From Eulemur rufifrons (lineage: Eukaryota > Chordata > Mammalia > Primates > Lemuridae): DNA of 64,000 nt. A model generated the notes under the pieces. That model was given only the letters and a program-made list of their open reading frames with translations. It ran no database searches and had not been told where the DNA came from. A program made the position numbers and the translations under genes. Shown here piece after piece: positions 11,094-22,800 of the stretch. The stretch's first letter is position 1. Each line of letters begins with the position of its first letter. Where the stretch lies: positions 67,895,001 through 67,959,000 of the forward strand of contig NC_090999.1 of assembly GCF_041146395.1 (NCBI RefSeq), given 5' to 3'.

Positions 11094-13838
11094 AATAATG
11101 CCATATATTTTCTCAGACCACAGTGGAAAAAAATTAGAAGTCAATTCCAAGAAGAACTCTCAAAACTATACAAATATGTGGAAGTTAAACAACCTACTGC
11201 TGAACAATCTTTGATTCAGTAACAAAATCAAGATGGAAATCAAAGATGTTCTGAATTGAATGACAATAGCAAGACAAGCTACCAAAATCTTTGGGATACA
11301 GCAAAAGCAGTTTGCTAAGAGGGAAAGTCATAGCACTAAATGCCTACATCAAAAAGACAGAAAGATCATGCACTAAACCTAGTGTCTCACCTAAGGCAAC
11401 TAGAAAAACAAGAACAAACCAAACTCAAAGCCAGCAGAAGACAAGACCTAACAAAGATCAGAGCAGAACTAAATGAAATGGAAATCAAAAAGACAATACA
11501 AAGCTTCAATGAAACAAAAAGCTGGTTCTTTAAAAAGATAAACAAAACCAACAGACCACTAGTTAGATTAACCAAGAGAAGAAGAGAGAGGATTCAAATA
11601 AGCTCAATCAGAAATGAAAAAGGAAACATTACAACTGATACTGCAGAAACACAAAAGAACATCCAAGACTATTACAAACATTTCTATGCAAACTAGAAAA
11701 TCTAGAAGAAATGTATAAATTTTTGGAAACAAACAACCTCCCAAGCTTGAATCAGGAAGAAACAGAAATCCTGAACAGACCAATATTAAGCAGTGAGATT
11801 GAATCAGTAATAAAAAATCTCCACCCTCCCCCCGCAAAAAAAGCCCAGGACCAGACAGATTCACAGCTGAATTCTACCAAACCTACAAAGAAGAACTTGT
11901 ACCTATACAACTGAAATTGTTCCAAATTATCAAGAAGGAGGGACTCCTCCCTGACTCATTCTACAAAGCCAATATCACAATGACAGTAAAGCCAAGAAAG
12001 GACACAACAAAAAACAAAACTACAGACCAATATCCCTCATGAACATAGATGGGAAAATACTTAACAAAATACTACCAAATCAAATCCAATAGCACATCAA
12101 AAATATAATTTACCATGATCAAGTGGGTTTCATCCCAGGGATGCAAGGATGATTCAACATATGCAAATCAATAAATGTGATTCAGCACATAAAAAGAATT
12201 AAAAGCAAAAACTATATGATCACCTCAATAGATGCATAAAAAGCATTCAGTAAAATCCAGCACCGCTTCATGATAAAAACGCTTATCATAAAAGCCATAT
12301 TTGACAAACCCACAGCCAACATCAACCTGAATGGGGTAAAGTTGAAAGCATTCCCCCAAACACTGAAACAAGACAAGGATACCCACTTCTATTTAATGTA
12401 GTACTGGAAGTTAGCCAGAGTAATTGGTAAAGAGAAAGAAATAATGGGCATCTGAATTAGAAAAGAGGTGGTCAAACTACCCCTGTTTGCCATTGACATT
12501 ATCTTATATCTAGAAAATCCTAAAGACTCCTCCAAAAACTCCTACAATTGATAAATAAATTCAGTAAAGTCTCAGGTTACAAAATTAAGGTACACAAATC
12601 AGTAGCATTTCTATACACTAGTAACAGCCAAGTTGAGAATTAAATCAACAACTCAATATCATTTACAATAGCTGAAAAAAAAATAAAATACTTAGGAATA
12701 TACTCAACCAAGAGAAATTGCTGATGACATACACAAATGGAAAAACATCCTGTGCTCATGGATTGGAAGAACCAACATTGTTCAAATGTCTATACCGTCC
12801 AAAGTTATTTGCAGGTTCAATGCAATTCCCATTAAAATACCCATGTCATTTTTCACAGATCTTGAAAAAACAATCCTAAATTTCACACGAAATCAAAAAA
12901 GAGCCTGAATAGCCAAAGAAATCCTAAGCAAAAAGAATAAATCTGAAGGTATCATATTATCCGATTTCAAATTATACTATTAATACAAGGGTACAATAAT
13001 CAAAACAGCATGTTACTGTTATAAACATAGACACATAGATCAATGGAACAGGATAGAGAACCCAGAAATAAAACCATACATCTACAACCAACTGATCTTC
13101 AACAAGGCAGACAAAAACATAAAATGGGGTGGGGGAAACCCTATATAATAAGTGGTGCTAGGGAAATTGGAAAGCCACATACAGAAGAATGAAACAGGAT
13201 CCCTATTTCTCACCATACACAAAAATTAACTCAAGATGGATTAAAGACTTAAATGTAAGGCCTAACATCATAAAAAATTCTAGAAGAAAACTTAGGTAAA
13301 ACTTCAGGACATTGGCCTAGGCAAAGGATTTATGACCAAGATCCCAAAAGCATATAGAACAAAAACAAAAATAAATAAATAGGACTTAAATAAATTAATT
13401 TAAAAGCTTCTACATAGCAAAAGATATAATCAACAGAGCAAATAGACAACCTACAGAATGGGGAAAATATTCACAAACTATACATCCAAAAAAAAGCCAA
13501 TATTCCAAATATATAAGAAACTCAGATAACTCAGCAAGAAAAAAACAAATAACCCCATTTAAAAATGGGCAAAGACACGAACAGACATTTTTCAACAGAA
13601 GATAGACCAACAAACAAAGAAAAGATAGGCCAACAAATATATGAAAAAATACTCAATATCACTAATCATCAGGAAGATGCAAATTAAAACCACTATGAGA
13701 TACCGTAGAACTAGAAAGGTGATGTATATCCTAATTACCCTGATTTGATAATTATACATTATATATGTGTATCAAAATATCACTCTGTATCCCATAAATA
13801 TGTACAATTACTACATGCCAACTAAAAATAAAAGGAAA
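11094..13838 (+). repeat. L1 ORF2 (partial) and 3' UTR, rearranged
   Basis: The segment begins at the end of the endonuclease domain: 'FSDHSG' at about 11111 corresponds to the SDH motif with the catalytic His. It continues through the linker ('[14 protein letters not shown]', about 11518-11560) and the reverse transcriptase. The catalytic FADD box reads FAID at 12486-12497, so the first Asp is lost. Many stops and frameshifts are present. After 'actatgagatacc' (about 13705) the ORF2 C-terminus is missing and the sequence jumps to an L1MA-like 3' UTR ('gatgtatatcctaattacc', 'cataaatatgtacaattac') ending in an A-rich tail near 13838. It is a dead copy. No clear target duplication was found. 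Confidence 0.88.
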
Positions 13839-13844
13839 AAACTG

Positions 13845-14310
13845 GGCAAAAGATAAATACTGGAAAAAACCAAATGACCATCAACAGATAAATGGATAAA
13901 CAACATATGGCATAGCCATACTCATCATTAATTAACTAATTAATTACTGATACACATAACAGTATGGATAAATCTCAAAATCATTATGTTGAGTGAAAGA
14001 AGCCAGACCCATACAGTATATTTCCACTAATATTTGTAAACATTTATATAAAATTCTAGAAAATGCAAATCAATCTGCAGTGACAGAAAGCAGATCAGTG
14101 ATGGCCTTGGGCCAGGGACAGAGGGAAGAATGAACTGCAAAGGGACACAGGACACTTGAACAGGTGATGGAATTGGTCTGTATATTGATTATACTTGTCA
14201 CTTCAAAATAATATATATCTCTCAAAACTCATTGAATATGGGTGATTTGTTGCCCTTAAATTATACCACACTAATATTGATTTTTTTTAATAAATAAATA
14301 AAAATAAAAC
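13845..14310 (+). repeat. Older L1M 3'-end fragment
   Basis: The segment 'atgaccatcaacagataaat', 'gttgagtgaaagaagccagac', 'tataaaattctagaaaatgc', 'gcagatcagtgatggcc' and a tail with 'aaaactcattgaatatggg' matches the end of ORF2 and the 3' UTR of an ancient L1M (L1MC/ME type). It lies immediately 3' of the younger L1, which may have inserted beside or into it. Confidence 0.75.
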
Positions 14311-14320
14311 CAGAATAAAT

Positions 14321-15639
14321 AGTATCTACTTTATGGAGTTTTTTAATATATGAGATAATGCATTTAATACACTTACTAATAATCACTGATACATAATAAA
14401 TATTTCATATGTTTGCTACTTTTATTATCATTATTATTGATATGACTATGATTATTAATGTCATTTGAATGTAATGAAAAGTAGAGTACGTTGCCGTCTC
14501 TCCTTGATGATGGTACTGATTTGCATTATTAATTGAGTCTCCTTACAATTTTTTATTTGGTTTCAAAAATGAATTCTTGAGCTAAAATGACTTCAGAAAG
14601 TTAGTTCTGTGGCTCAGGCTGCATTCACAGAGCCCACCGTGAACACAGATGAAAAGGGTGGCCTTGTCAACTGCAGAAAAAGTAACGAACAGAAGCTCCA
14701 ATTTGCCACCCCCGCTTTTTTTCTATTTCACAGACAGGTCACTTATGGATACTAGCCCCTTTGCCTTCAAAGAAAAGTATATGCAGACATTTTTCTGGTG
14801 TTTTAGATTCTTGCTACTTGCTGTAAAGAAGGCAAAATAGTGCCAGGAATTCTGGAATTCTCTCCCCAGATGTTAATCTAGAAGAAAAGTAAAACATCCT
14901 CTATATTTTATATTATACCATCTTCTTACAACCAGCTACTAGAACAAGAACACAGATATTGAATATCAAACTGTTCTCAATACACTTTAACTCCAAAGTA
15001 TAAGTAGTCAGGAGATATGATAGAAGTTTTGGATATCTAGTTCTGGATTGTAAATTCTTAAACATTATAGCCAAGCTCTGAAAAATTAAAGATTAAAAAA
15101 AATCGGAAGTGTTTAATTAAACTAATTAAGAACAATGCATTTTAAAGATATTTATTCAATGTGAAAGGGTTTTTTTTCTTATTCTTTTAAGTGTTATGTA
15201 GGTTTTAAGTCTACTTGTTTATATTCTTGAATTCAAATTGGACAGGCTTTAAGAGCATTCCTAGAAAAAAGAAAAATCTTAAATAAAGACCCAAAAGGAG
15301 CAATAGCCAGTGTCTGTCCTACTTTAGATGGATCTAGAAGTCTACAAGAATACTCAAAACAACTTCTGGAAAGTTTTCCTAGACCAGTTTTCAAATCATC
15401 AAAAATAAACTATAGGATTGGAGATAATTTGGACCTGGAAAGTAGCCTTGAACACAGGACTTATGGGAACGACATTAAAAAACTGAGTGCAATATGCATG
15501 AGTAATCACATGCTGAAAATATTAAATATATTCGTGTGTAGGTAAACATTTATTACAAAGATACCTGTGGCTGACTGCAGCAGAGTTGGAGAAGGAAGGC
15601 TGAAGAGGGGAAAGGAAGAACATCTAGAATCTGAAGAAA
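14321..15639. other. Unique sequence upstream of candidate exon
   Basis: No repeat was recognised. A TATA-like 'attaaatatatt' lies near 15522, about 120 bp upstream of the candidate start codon. Whether it is a promoter is unknown. Confidence 0.35.
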
Positions 15640-15709
15640 ATGGGAAGAAACTTTTGGACTGGTCTTCAGTCTTTACTGATTTTGCTCTTGCTGGGGGCAT
15701 TTCTTTCAG
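15640..15709 (+). CDS. Candidate signal-peptide first coding exon (partial)
   Basis: An ATG in good initiation context (aagaaaATGGGA) opens 23 codons reading MGRNFWTGLQSLLILLLLGA followed by FLS, then one base of a split codon and the splice donor CAG|GTAAGA at 15710. An in-frame TAG lies 15 bases upstream, so this ATG is the only possible start. The peptide looks like an ER signal sequence: a short N-region with an Arg, a hydrophobic core of Leu/Ile, and small residues near a plausible cleavage site. Phase-1 introns just after the signal peptide are common in secreted and immunoglobulin-type membrane proteins. I do not recognise the gene, and no partner exon was found downstream in the window. 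A chance match remains possible, because 'tttctttcag' just before the donor also looks like an acceptor. Confidence 0.35.
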
Positions 15710-16740
15710 GTAAGATATTGTTCAGGGATGTCCATTTTATCTAATGAGCATATATGTGGGTCCCGTGCCTTCCTTTAGTGTATGATTAATCTGTTTGCCA
15801 TTTGAAGACTTTCAGTCTGGAATCCATCCAAGATATTTTACATAATTATCAGATACTTCATCTGATGTATGAAGACCCATAAAAGCAAAGAAATATTACA
15901 GTCCTGGATTAGCATTGCCAGAGCCATGAATACCTTCCAGAATGATGTCTGTGCTGAAAGTCAGGACAACATTCCTGAATGTGAGAAAATGCCTATTGAG
16001 TCATTAAAAACCAGACCAGAACTAGCTCTCAGGGACCCGTGGCATAGTTGGAAGAGAGGCTGGACAATCCCAACCAAATGGGTCTTTTCTTCTCCAATTC
16101 CTTTATTCTTTGTGGAAATTTGTTCTTCCTATTATTAAACTGAAGAATACAAGTAACTTCAGAAAAACCTACATGATTTGCAATCCAGAAGCTTGATATT
16201 CTTGTTGATATAATGGAATTCAATAATGCTTCTCTTCTCTGGAAGTCCCTTATATATATACAGGAACATAAGCTTGTCCAAAATTGGAACATATGGACTG
16301 AAATTATTTGTAACTATAGGGCCAACTATTTTAAATCTAGGTTATATGGTCACAACAGATAGTTTCTAACTCTGGCTACATAGAACAGTCAAAGAACAAC
16401 AACAAAATCAATGTGGATGTCAACAAGTCTAGGACTTCTTCCATGATCATTTCTATTATTCTAGAAGTAATTCTAAACTGGTTAATTAAGTCTTGGGGCC
16501 CTCATAATTATTAGAAGCAAGAAAAATGCAGATAAGAAGAAAGATTCTTAGAGCCAGGCACACATACAATGAAGAGAAGTGACCCATCATAGATTGATAT
16601 GGAATGTATATTAAAAATATCAAGAACTCCAAAAGTTTGTGATCTCTTTATTGTATTTACAGTATGTCTACTATAGGTAGGGACAAAGAAATCTACATGA
16701 CACAAGAATCCCAAAGTGTCTCCTAGCATGCACTATATCA
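15710..16740. other. Unique sequence (possible intron)
   Basis: No repeat was recognised. If the exon at 15640-15709 is real, this is its first intron. The 89-codon frame near 15869 has no features of a protein family. Confidence 0.35.
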
Positions 16741-16965
16741 TTGAGATTAAATGCATAGACTCTGAAACACGTCTCCTGGATTTGAATCCTCTATGGTGCC
16801 GAGTGATGTTACATCTCAGTTTTCTCAACTGTAAAAGGGGGATAATAGTATTATCTACCTCATAAATTATTGTGATAGTTATATGACTTATTATAACTAT
16901 GAATTAATGTAATATGACTTACTCTGTACCTAGCACATCATAAGCACTATGTATTAGCTCTGATA
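16741..16965 (+). repeat. MIR SINE
   Basis: The MIR landmarks are in order: 'gactctgaaacacgtctcctg' type core entry, 'gatttgaatcct', 'ctcagttttctcaactgtaa', 'gggggataatagta', 'tctacctcataaattattgtg' and 'tgtacctagcacatcataagc'. It is a diverged, nearly complete tRNA-derived mammalian-wide SINE. Confidence 0.85.
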
Positions 16966-17890
16966 ATTATGTATGTACATATAAACTGAATAGTCTGGAT
17001 CATATTAATAATTATATTAGTACCATATCTTTGTTGACTGCTGCAGAGGATCCCTGAGAGGTAGGCAGGACAGACATCACTTTGAAAAAGACTACCTTAG
17101 CAATTCTGATCTTTTGACCTACATTTTGATCACTTCCTGACCCCTGGGTAAATCATTTTCAGCCTCCAAATCTCTGCTAACGAATGACCTCCTCTTAGAA
17201 GCTTCCTGTTACCAATAATCAAATGGAATAATCTATTTTTCCCCGATAGTCTTCCTCTATGCTCCCGTAACACTCCTATCATGGCAACCTCTGTTCTGCA
17301 ATGATATTCTTGACTCCCTCTTCCACTGAACTCTAATTTTGCTACTGTCAAGGGCTGCCTCATTCAGTATTAAACATCCAATCCCTGCTACTTAGTATGT
17401 GCTCATGAAATGTATTATTTTAGTATAGAATGAAATGACTCTGTCAGTTTGAAAGCATATCAGTTCACAAAAAGATAATTTACAGAATGATAAATTCATT
17501 AAATTTACTAATTTACCATGTTTTAAGGAATATTTTAAAAATGTATTCAATGACCATGAACATATTATTCTTAGTACTATATTCAAATTGTTATTATTGA
17601 ATTGGTCATTTAGTGAATTGGCTTGTGGAAAACTAGCTTTAAGCAAATTCGTTCTAGGAAAATTGTTTTATTAGTAAATTGATCTAGAGCTCATAACTTT
17701 TCGTATTTAGTATATAGTTACAATGATAATTTTTCTTCTCAAGAATATTGTATGTGGTAAAATAACTTATGTGAAAATTGAGCAGGGTGGACTTTGGAAG
17801 TTTATATATATTCCTAAGAAAATGTTATTACCTATTTTTATTTACATTGTTGGTAGGAACAAAACTAAGTCTACCTAAATTGGTTATGTG
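16966..17890. other. Unique sequence, no gene seen
   Basis: There is no recognised repeat or exon. The segment forms the left flank of the solo LTR. Confidence 0.4.
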
Positions 17891-17895
17891 CTACT

Positions 17896-18371
17896 TGTAA
17901 GGTTTTTTGGATTGGCCGGTGCCAGAGAAACAAAGACGAGCAGAATTGAAAGGGATAAGTAAAGAGGTTTTATTGGGGCGCTCCCGGGTGAGGATAACGA
18001 GTCCCAAGAGAGGGACCTGGGTGAGATTTTTGGGTCCCAGGAGAGAGAGAGAGAGACCCAAAAAGTCACATCGCCCAGAAGTCTGAGTAGGTTTATATAT
18101 GTTTTTAGGGGTGGGGGTAGGGGTTTTTTTGGCAGGAAGATTTATGGTGGGGAGAACAAAGAATTGTCCCTTGCAGTTTTAGGGCAGGTATTGAGAAATA
18201 GGAGGAGCAGGTGGTATGTGTGGACTCCAGGAACCGAGACTCTTATCAGGGTAACCATCCAGGTGTGGAGTCCTTTAACTAAGCTGGGCCTTGCAGGCCT
18301 TGTCCTTGGCAGGTCGTGGGCTGCTTCTTTTTCCATTAGGGAGGGGAGGGGTGCCCACCACCAGCCTTACA
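17896..18371 (-). mobile_element. Solo endogenous retrovirus LTR (ERV1-like)
   Basis: This is a 476-bp LTR, read on the minus strand from 18371 to 17896. It begins tgtaagg and ends ccttaca, giving the TG...CA ends. A TATA box (gtttatatat on the plus strand, 18091-18100) and an AATAAA polyadenylation signal (plus-strand tttatt at 17968-17973) are in the right order and about 120 bp apart, as in a U3-R-U5 layout. A perfect 5-bp duplication ctact flanks it (17891-17895 and 18372-18376). No internal viral sequence remains, so the two original LTRs recombined. The general look is gammaretroviral (class I), but the family is not named. Confidence 0.85.
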
Positions 18372-18376
18372 CTACT

Positions 18377-19566
18377 CAGAAATTATTTTTGCTTCTCTCA
18401 GCCTTAGACTCCTTATCTGTACAAAAGCTTTTATATGAACTTGTCTTTTAGCTCCGTGTGAAATCCAACTAGAAAAAGAGATCCGAGTGTAGGACTATGT
18501 TGAGTATTGAAGACAGCAAATGCCATCTTACTGGGCAATTGAAGAGAGAATTCTATTTCCTCATTCTCTTTTAGTATTATCCAGGGGTTGTTCATAGAAG
18601 ATGGCTATAGAAATAACTATTTTTGAAAACCCAAAATAAATCTAAGGAACTTTGTAAGGTGTTCAATAAAAGCTAATTACTGTTGTTGTTATTACTGAGT
18701 TGTCACTTGTGGCTTAATCTAATATCTAATCTAATATCTTGAAACTGTATACAATTAAGGTTTAAATTAGTCATATCCCTTCTAATCTTTCACAGTGAAA
18801 TATAGTACAAAGATATGACTCTACAGTTCACAAAATTCACAATAACTTAAAGAAATATATCACTACTTCAAAACAACTCAATTTTTTTCTTCCCTTAATC
18901 TTAGATTATACACTTATGGTAGTTATTTTATTATAATTTATCCCCTAAAGAAACAAAAAATATTAGTTCAATGTTTTCTTTAGTTAACAGAATACACATA
19001 ATACCTCCACCAAAGCAAGAAGAAAATGTTTTCCCAATTTCCTTCACTCTGTGCTGATAAGAGACATTGATGCTAACATCTGTGTAGTAGCACCTCTGTC
19101 CACAATTCACCTATACCATGTTTCTACACTTCCTGAATGAGCCACAATCTTATAATAAGAGGAAAAGAGAGTGGGTATTGCTTCTCCATCCCCCCTTCCA
19201 AGAAAAGTGCTACAAAAATACTGTTAAGCCTACCAAAGCAAGCAGTACACATTGGGGAAGTTCACAAGCCCTTTGGAAGAGAAGATGTGTTATTTTCTCT
19301 ATAATAAAAGCTATTAATGTTTTCAGTGTATCTTACGCACACAAAAGGTAAGGTAGTTACGCAATTGTCAGTTCTGCACTGGGTGTAGTTCAGGGAAAGA
19401 TGAATTCTGAACATTCATAACCCTTTTCTGTTATACTTAAACTAACATTCACTCTTAAGCATTAAAGATGTTCTTGGAAGTTTTTCCTTACTCACATAAA
19501 CTCTCTATTTTAACAATAAATGTCTGCCTGGCTAGTACCTATGTTTTTTCACATGCATATGTTTCT
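18377..19566. other. Unique sequence, no gene seen
   Basis: There is no recognised repeat or exon. The 77-codon frame near 19118 has no domain features. Confidence 0.4.
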
Positions 19567-19583
19567 GCTGGGTGTTTATTATT

Positions 19584-20190
19584 TTTTTTTATTTTTTATT
19601 ACAGAATATTATGGGGATACACACATTTTGGTTACACAATTTGCTTTTCTACAGTTTAAGTCAAAGTTATAAGTGTGCCCTTTACCCAATTAGCGTGCAT
19701 GTACCCGTTAGGTGTGAATTTACCCATCCCCTCCCCCACCGTCACCTACTTAATTTCCCTTGTACCTCCATATGTACACATAGTACTGATCCATTAGTTC
19801 CAATTTAGTATTGAGTACATGTGATGTTTTTCCATTCATGGGATACTTCACTAAGAATGGTCTCCAGTTCCATCCAAGTTGTTACAAAAGATACTGGATC
19901 ACCATATTTTTATGGCTGAGAAGTGCTCCATAGTATACATTTACCACATTTTATTAATTCACTCATGTATTGATGGCCACTTGGGTTGTTTCCACATCTT
20001 TGCAACTGTGAATTGTGCTGCTATAAACATCTGAGTGCAAGTGTCTTTTTGATAAAATGTCTTTTTTTTTTTCCTTTCGGTAAATACCTAGTAGTGGGAT
20101 TGCTGGATCAAATGGTAGTTCTACTTTTAGTTCTTTCAGGTATCTCCATACTGCTTTCCACAGTGGTTATACTAGTTTGCAGTCTCACCA
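19584..20190 (-). mobile_element. 5'-truncated L1 insertion (607 bp)
   Basis: Reverse-oriented L1 3' end: the T tract (19584-19598), the lineage-typical 3' tail (19599-19635), the 3' UTR, and then the C-terminal ORF2 region. Its ORF2 signature reads on the minus strand as the ATT...GCAAAGATGTGG type stretch and 'ccatactgctttccacag' near 20150. A 17-bp perfect target duplication gctgggtgtttattatt lies at 19567-19583 and 20191-20207, which fixes both ends and shows target-primed insertion. Confidence 0.95.
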
Positions 20191-20207
20191 GCTGGGTGTT
20201 TATTATT

Positions 20208-21999
20208 GTGACCACCCATTGCATATTCTTTGATCATAGAGACCATGTCCAATCTCCCAGGTCCTCCTTCACATGTTAGCTGTGGGTGCTGATTGATTGA
20301 TTGACTAAACACAATGCAATTAAAGGTATTCCTTTAGAAGCACTTTAGTGAGGTAATATTTCCTGCAGCTTTAAGGAACCTGATGTTTTCAGAATAGTCA
20401 TCATCTAGTTTAAAGTGACCCAGGCATTTCACCTGCCTGTCTTTTCTGATCTAGATGTGGCCAGAGTGTCATCTCTTACTCTTCTCTGAACAAAACAGAG
20501 AAACAAGCTGTTCAGAGGACCTTGGGAGGTGGTTTAGAAAGGAATAATGGCTAAGAAGAGAAAAGTTGTAAAAATTTCAAGTATCTTAGTATATTTAAAA
20601 GAAGGAGCCATGTTCCAAAAGGTAGGCTGAGTAGTGAAAGAATAACAGAATTTTTCCAACTATAAGCACACCCAGTCAAAGGGTATATCTGAAAACCCCT
20701 AGCCTAAGGTTCCCATGGAAAGATATGTGAGAATCAAATGATTCAGCTGATTTTAAGTGCTTATTTCCTTAGACAGAGGTTAAACTTAATGTCAGGTGTT
20801 GAGTGAGGTTTGACTGCTTTTCCAGCTGCCCAGGACATCTTTGTAAACACAGGAGTTAGAGATGAATACAATTCATTTATTCATGATATTTGCGTGACTT
20901 AAAACTTTTCGCATGTGCCTAAACCAGAGAAGCTCTAAAATGTCTGAGCAAATCCCGACATGATTTATGGAGACTAAGACCACAGACATTTAAGGTAGGT
21001 GCAGTCTGAGGTAGCAAGAGAAGCATTATCCTCAGGGAGGCTGGAGAAATGAGTGAGACACAATACAGGAAGATTAAGGGAAGCTAGGTTACCACTGAAA
21101 AGATAAGCCACTTACTAAAGGCTAAAAAGCACATTTTTGGGAAAAAGTCTTTTGTCCCACCTGCTAGTGCAATTGCCTCTACTGTCTGGGTCTGTAACAA
21201 TGAGAAATTTTATATTTGTGTTCAGCATAAGAAAGAAGAAATTACATACCACAGACTTGGGAAAAGATAATTAGAGTGAACAGAGAAATGAGTTAGGATG
21301 AGAAATGGGCCACTTTTTGCCCCTAGTAGAATATTTTTAAAACTAAAGACTTCTCTTTTAGGGACCATTTGACTGTTCTTTCTTCTTAAGATTGGCCCTT
21401 TGATGAGCCTTTAACTATATCATAGTTCCCCTCTCCCAAACCCCCCCAATGAGAGAAAAGTTGAATGTGGTTTCCCCATAACATTTACTTGTGAATAGGA
21501 CAGTATTACTTTTTTCAAAAGCTATTTGGGAGGAGGTCCTCTTTTTACTGTAAATGACATTGACAATCACCAATTCATTTTACATACTAGGCATCCAAAG
21601 GAAATAACTTTTGATGGGCATAAACTAACATTGAAGCAACTTTAGCAATTTAATTGTCAACAATAACTCTGAACAATTTACTTTCATAAAGTTTTGATGA
21701 ATAACATATCTAAAATGTATAAAAATATGGAATATAAAATATTCTAAAAGATATTTAAAAATCTGAAGAGTATTGTCATTCATTTAATTTCCAAAGTCGG
21801 TTGCAATGCCCAAGGCAAAAATAAATACAAACTCCAATGCACATTTCATAAATATGTCATTCTCTTCAAGCATTAAAAACCTTTTTCTTAAAATTTATAA
21901 AGTAAGCTTAAATTTTAAGGATCATAAACTCCACGAACATTTCTCCAAAGTCCACATAAAAATGAGTAAGAACAGTCAGTCATCTGTACATAATGAAGA
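20208..21999. other. Repeat-poor unique sequence
   Basis: No interspersed repeat was recognised in about 1.8 kb. Tandem 'attg' units ('gattgattgattgact') occur at about 20291-20306. No exon was identified. Confidence 0.4.
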
Positions 22000-22800
22000 C
22001 TATGTAAATTGCCTTGAGGCAATTTCATTTTGCTTACTCACTATTCCAGCTCCAAAGGCCAGGACAATGGAACTGCATCCCCCCTCCACCAGCCTGGCCA
22101 GAAGGGCACCGCAAAGGGAGAAAATCAAGTTAATGAGGGGTGGGAGAAGACATCAAGGGCCATCTGAGTCCCAGAAACACAATGACAAACTACCTAGGAG
22201 GCTGCCAGACTATAATAGCCAAGTCTATCATCACTATAAAACAACAAGTCATAATTCAGTTGATTCCAGACAATTTTTTAAAAATATTTTTTAAGAAAAG
22301 GGACTTAAAAGCTCATTTCAAGGGCCACAGAGACGGTCCAGTAGCATTGCCCTGCTACTGAGTCATTTTAAAGCAAACGACACGAGAGGAATTATTCCTC
22401 TTTGTGTCAACCAGTTTTTGACAATAAATGACATCAAGCTGGTGAAAAACTAATCAAACCTTGATGGGTGGGGGACTGTCTTGAAATAAACTCCTCCCCT
22501 GGGTTTTTAAGGCATCAGCTTTAGCAGATGAGACCTGCAGCCAATCAGACGTGTGCTTGCAGCAGATAAATGACACCCTCTGGACTTGCCTCATTTGCTC
22601 TTATGAAATTCCTGTCAGTTTTGAGACATAAATAATTCAAGCGAATGGCTTTGGACACCAAAGGCTGCCAATTATTATTGTGTCACCAACTCACAACCAT
22701 TTGTTTTGGTCGCCAGAGCATTTCTTTTAAAAAACCAAGACTCCTAGACTCAGAATAAGTTTCACGTTAAAGCAATTTTCTATCCCTCCAATTTCTTCCA
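22000..22800. promoter_or_regulatory. Candidate conserved noncoding/enhancer region
   Basis: The sequence is repeat-free and rich in developmental-factor-like sites. It has a palindrome aattgccttgaggcaatt (22007-22024, AP-2-like GCCN4GGC) and an inverted GGAA/TTCC palindrome agaggaattattcctct (22385-22401). It also has SOX/HMG-like acaataaa (near 22421), TCF-like catcaag (near 22430), homeobox-like 'aattattattg' (near 22670) and CCAAT-like ccaatcag near 22541. Site matches of this kind are cheap, so the call rests mainly on their density and the absence of repeats. The 162-codon frame at 21806-22294 is not supported as a gene. Confidence 0.25.

Noticed and set aside
11387..11864. Minus-strand frames over the L1 ORF2 region
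   Set aside because: They are antisense to L1 ORF2; the plus strand carries the recognised protein relic.
21806..22294. 162-codon frame as a novel gene
   Set aside because: No domain, no splice or promoter context, and AT-rich low-complexity start. The block looks regulatory rather than coding.
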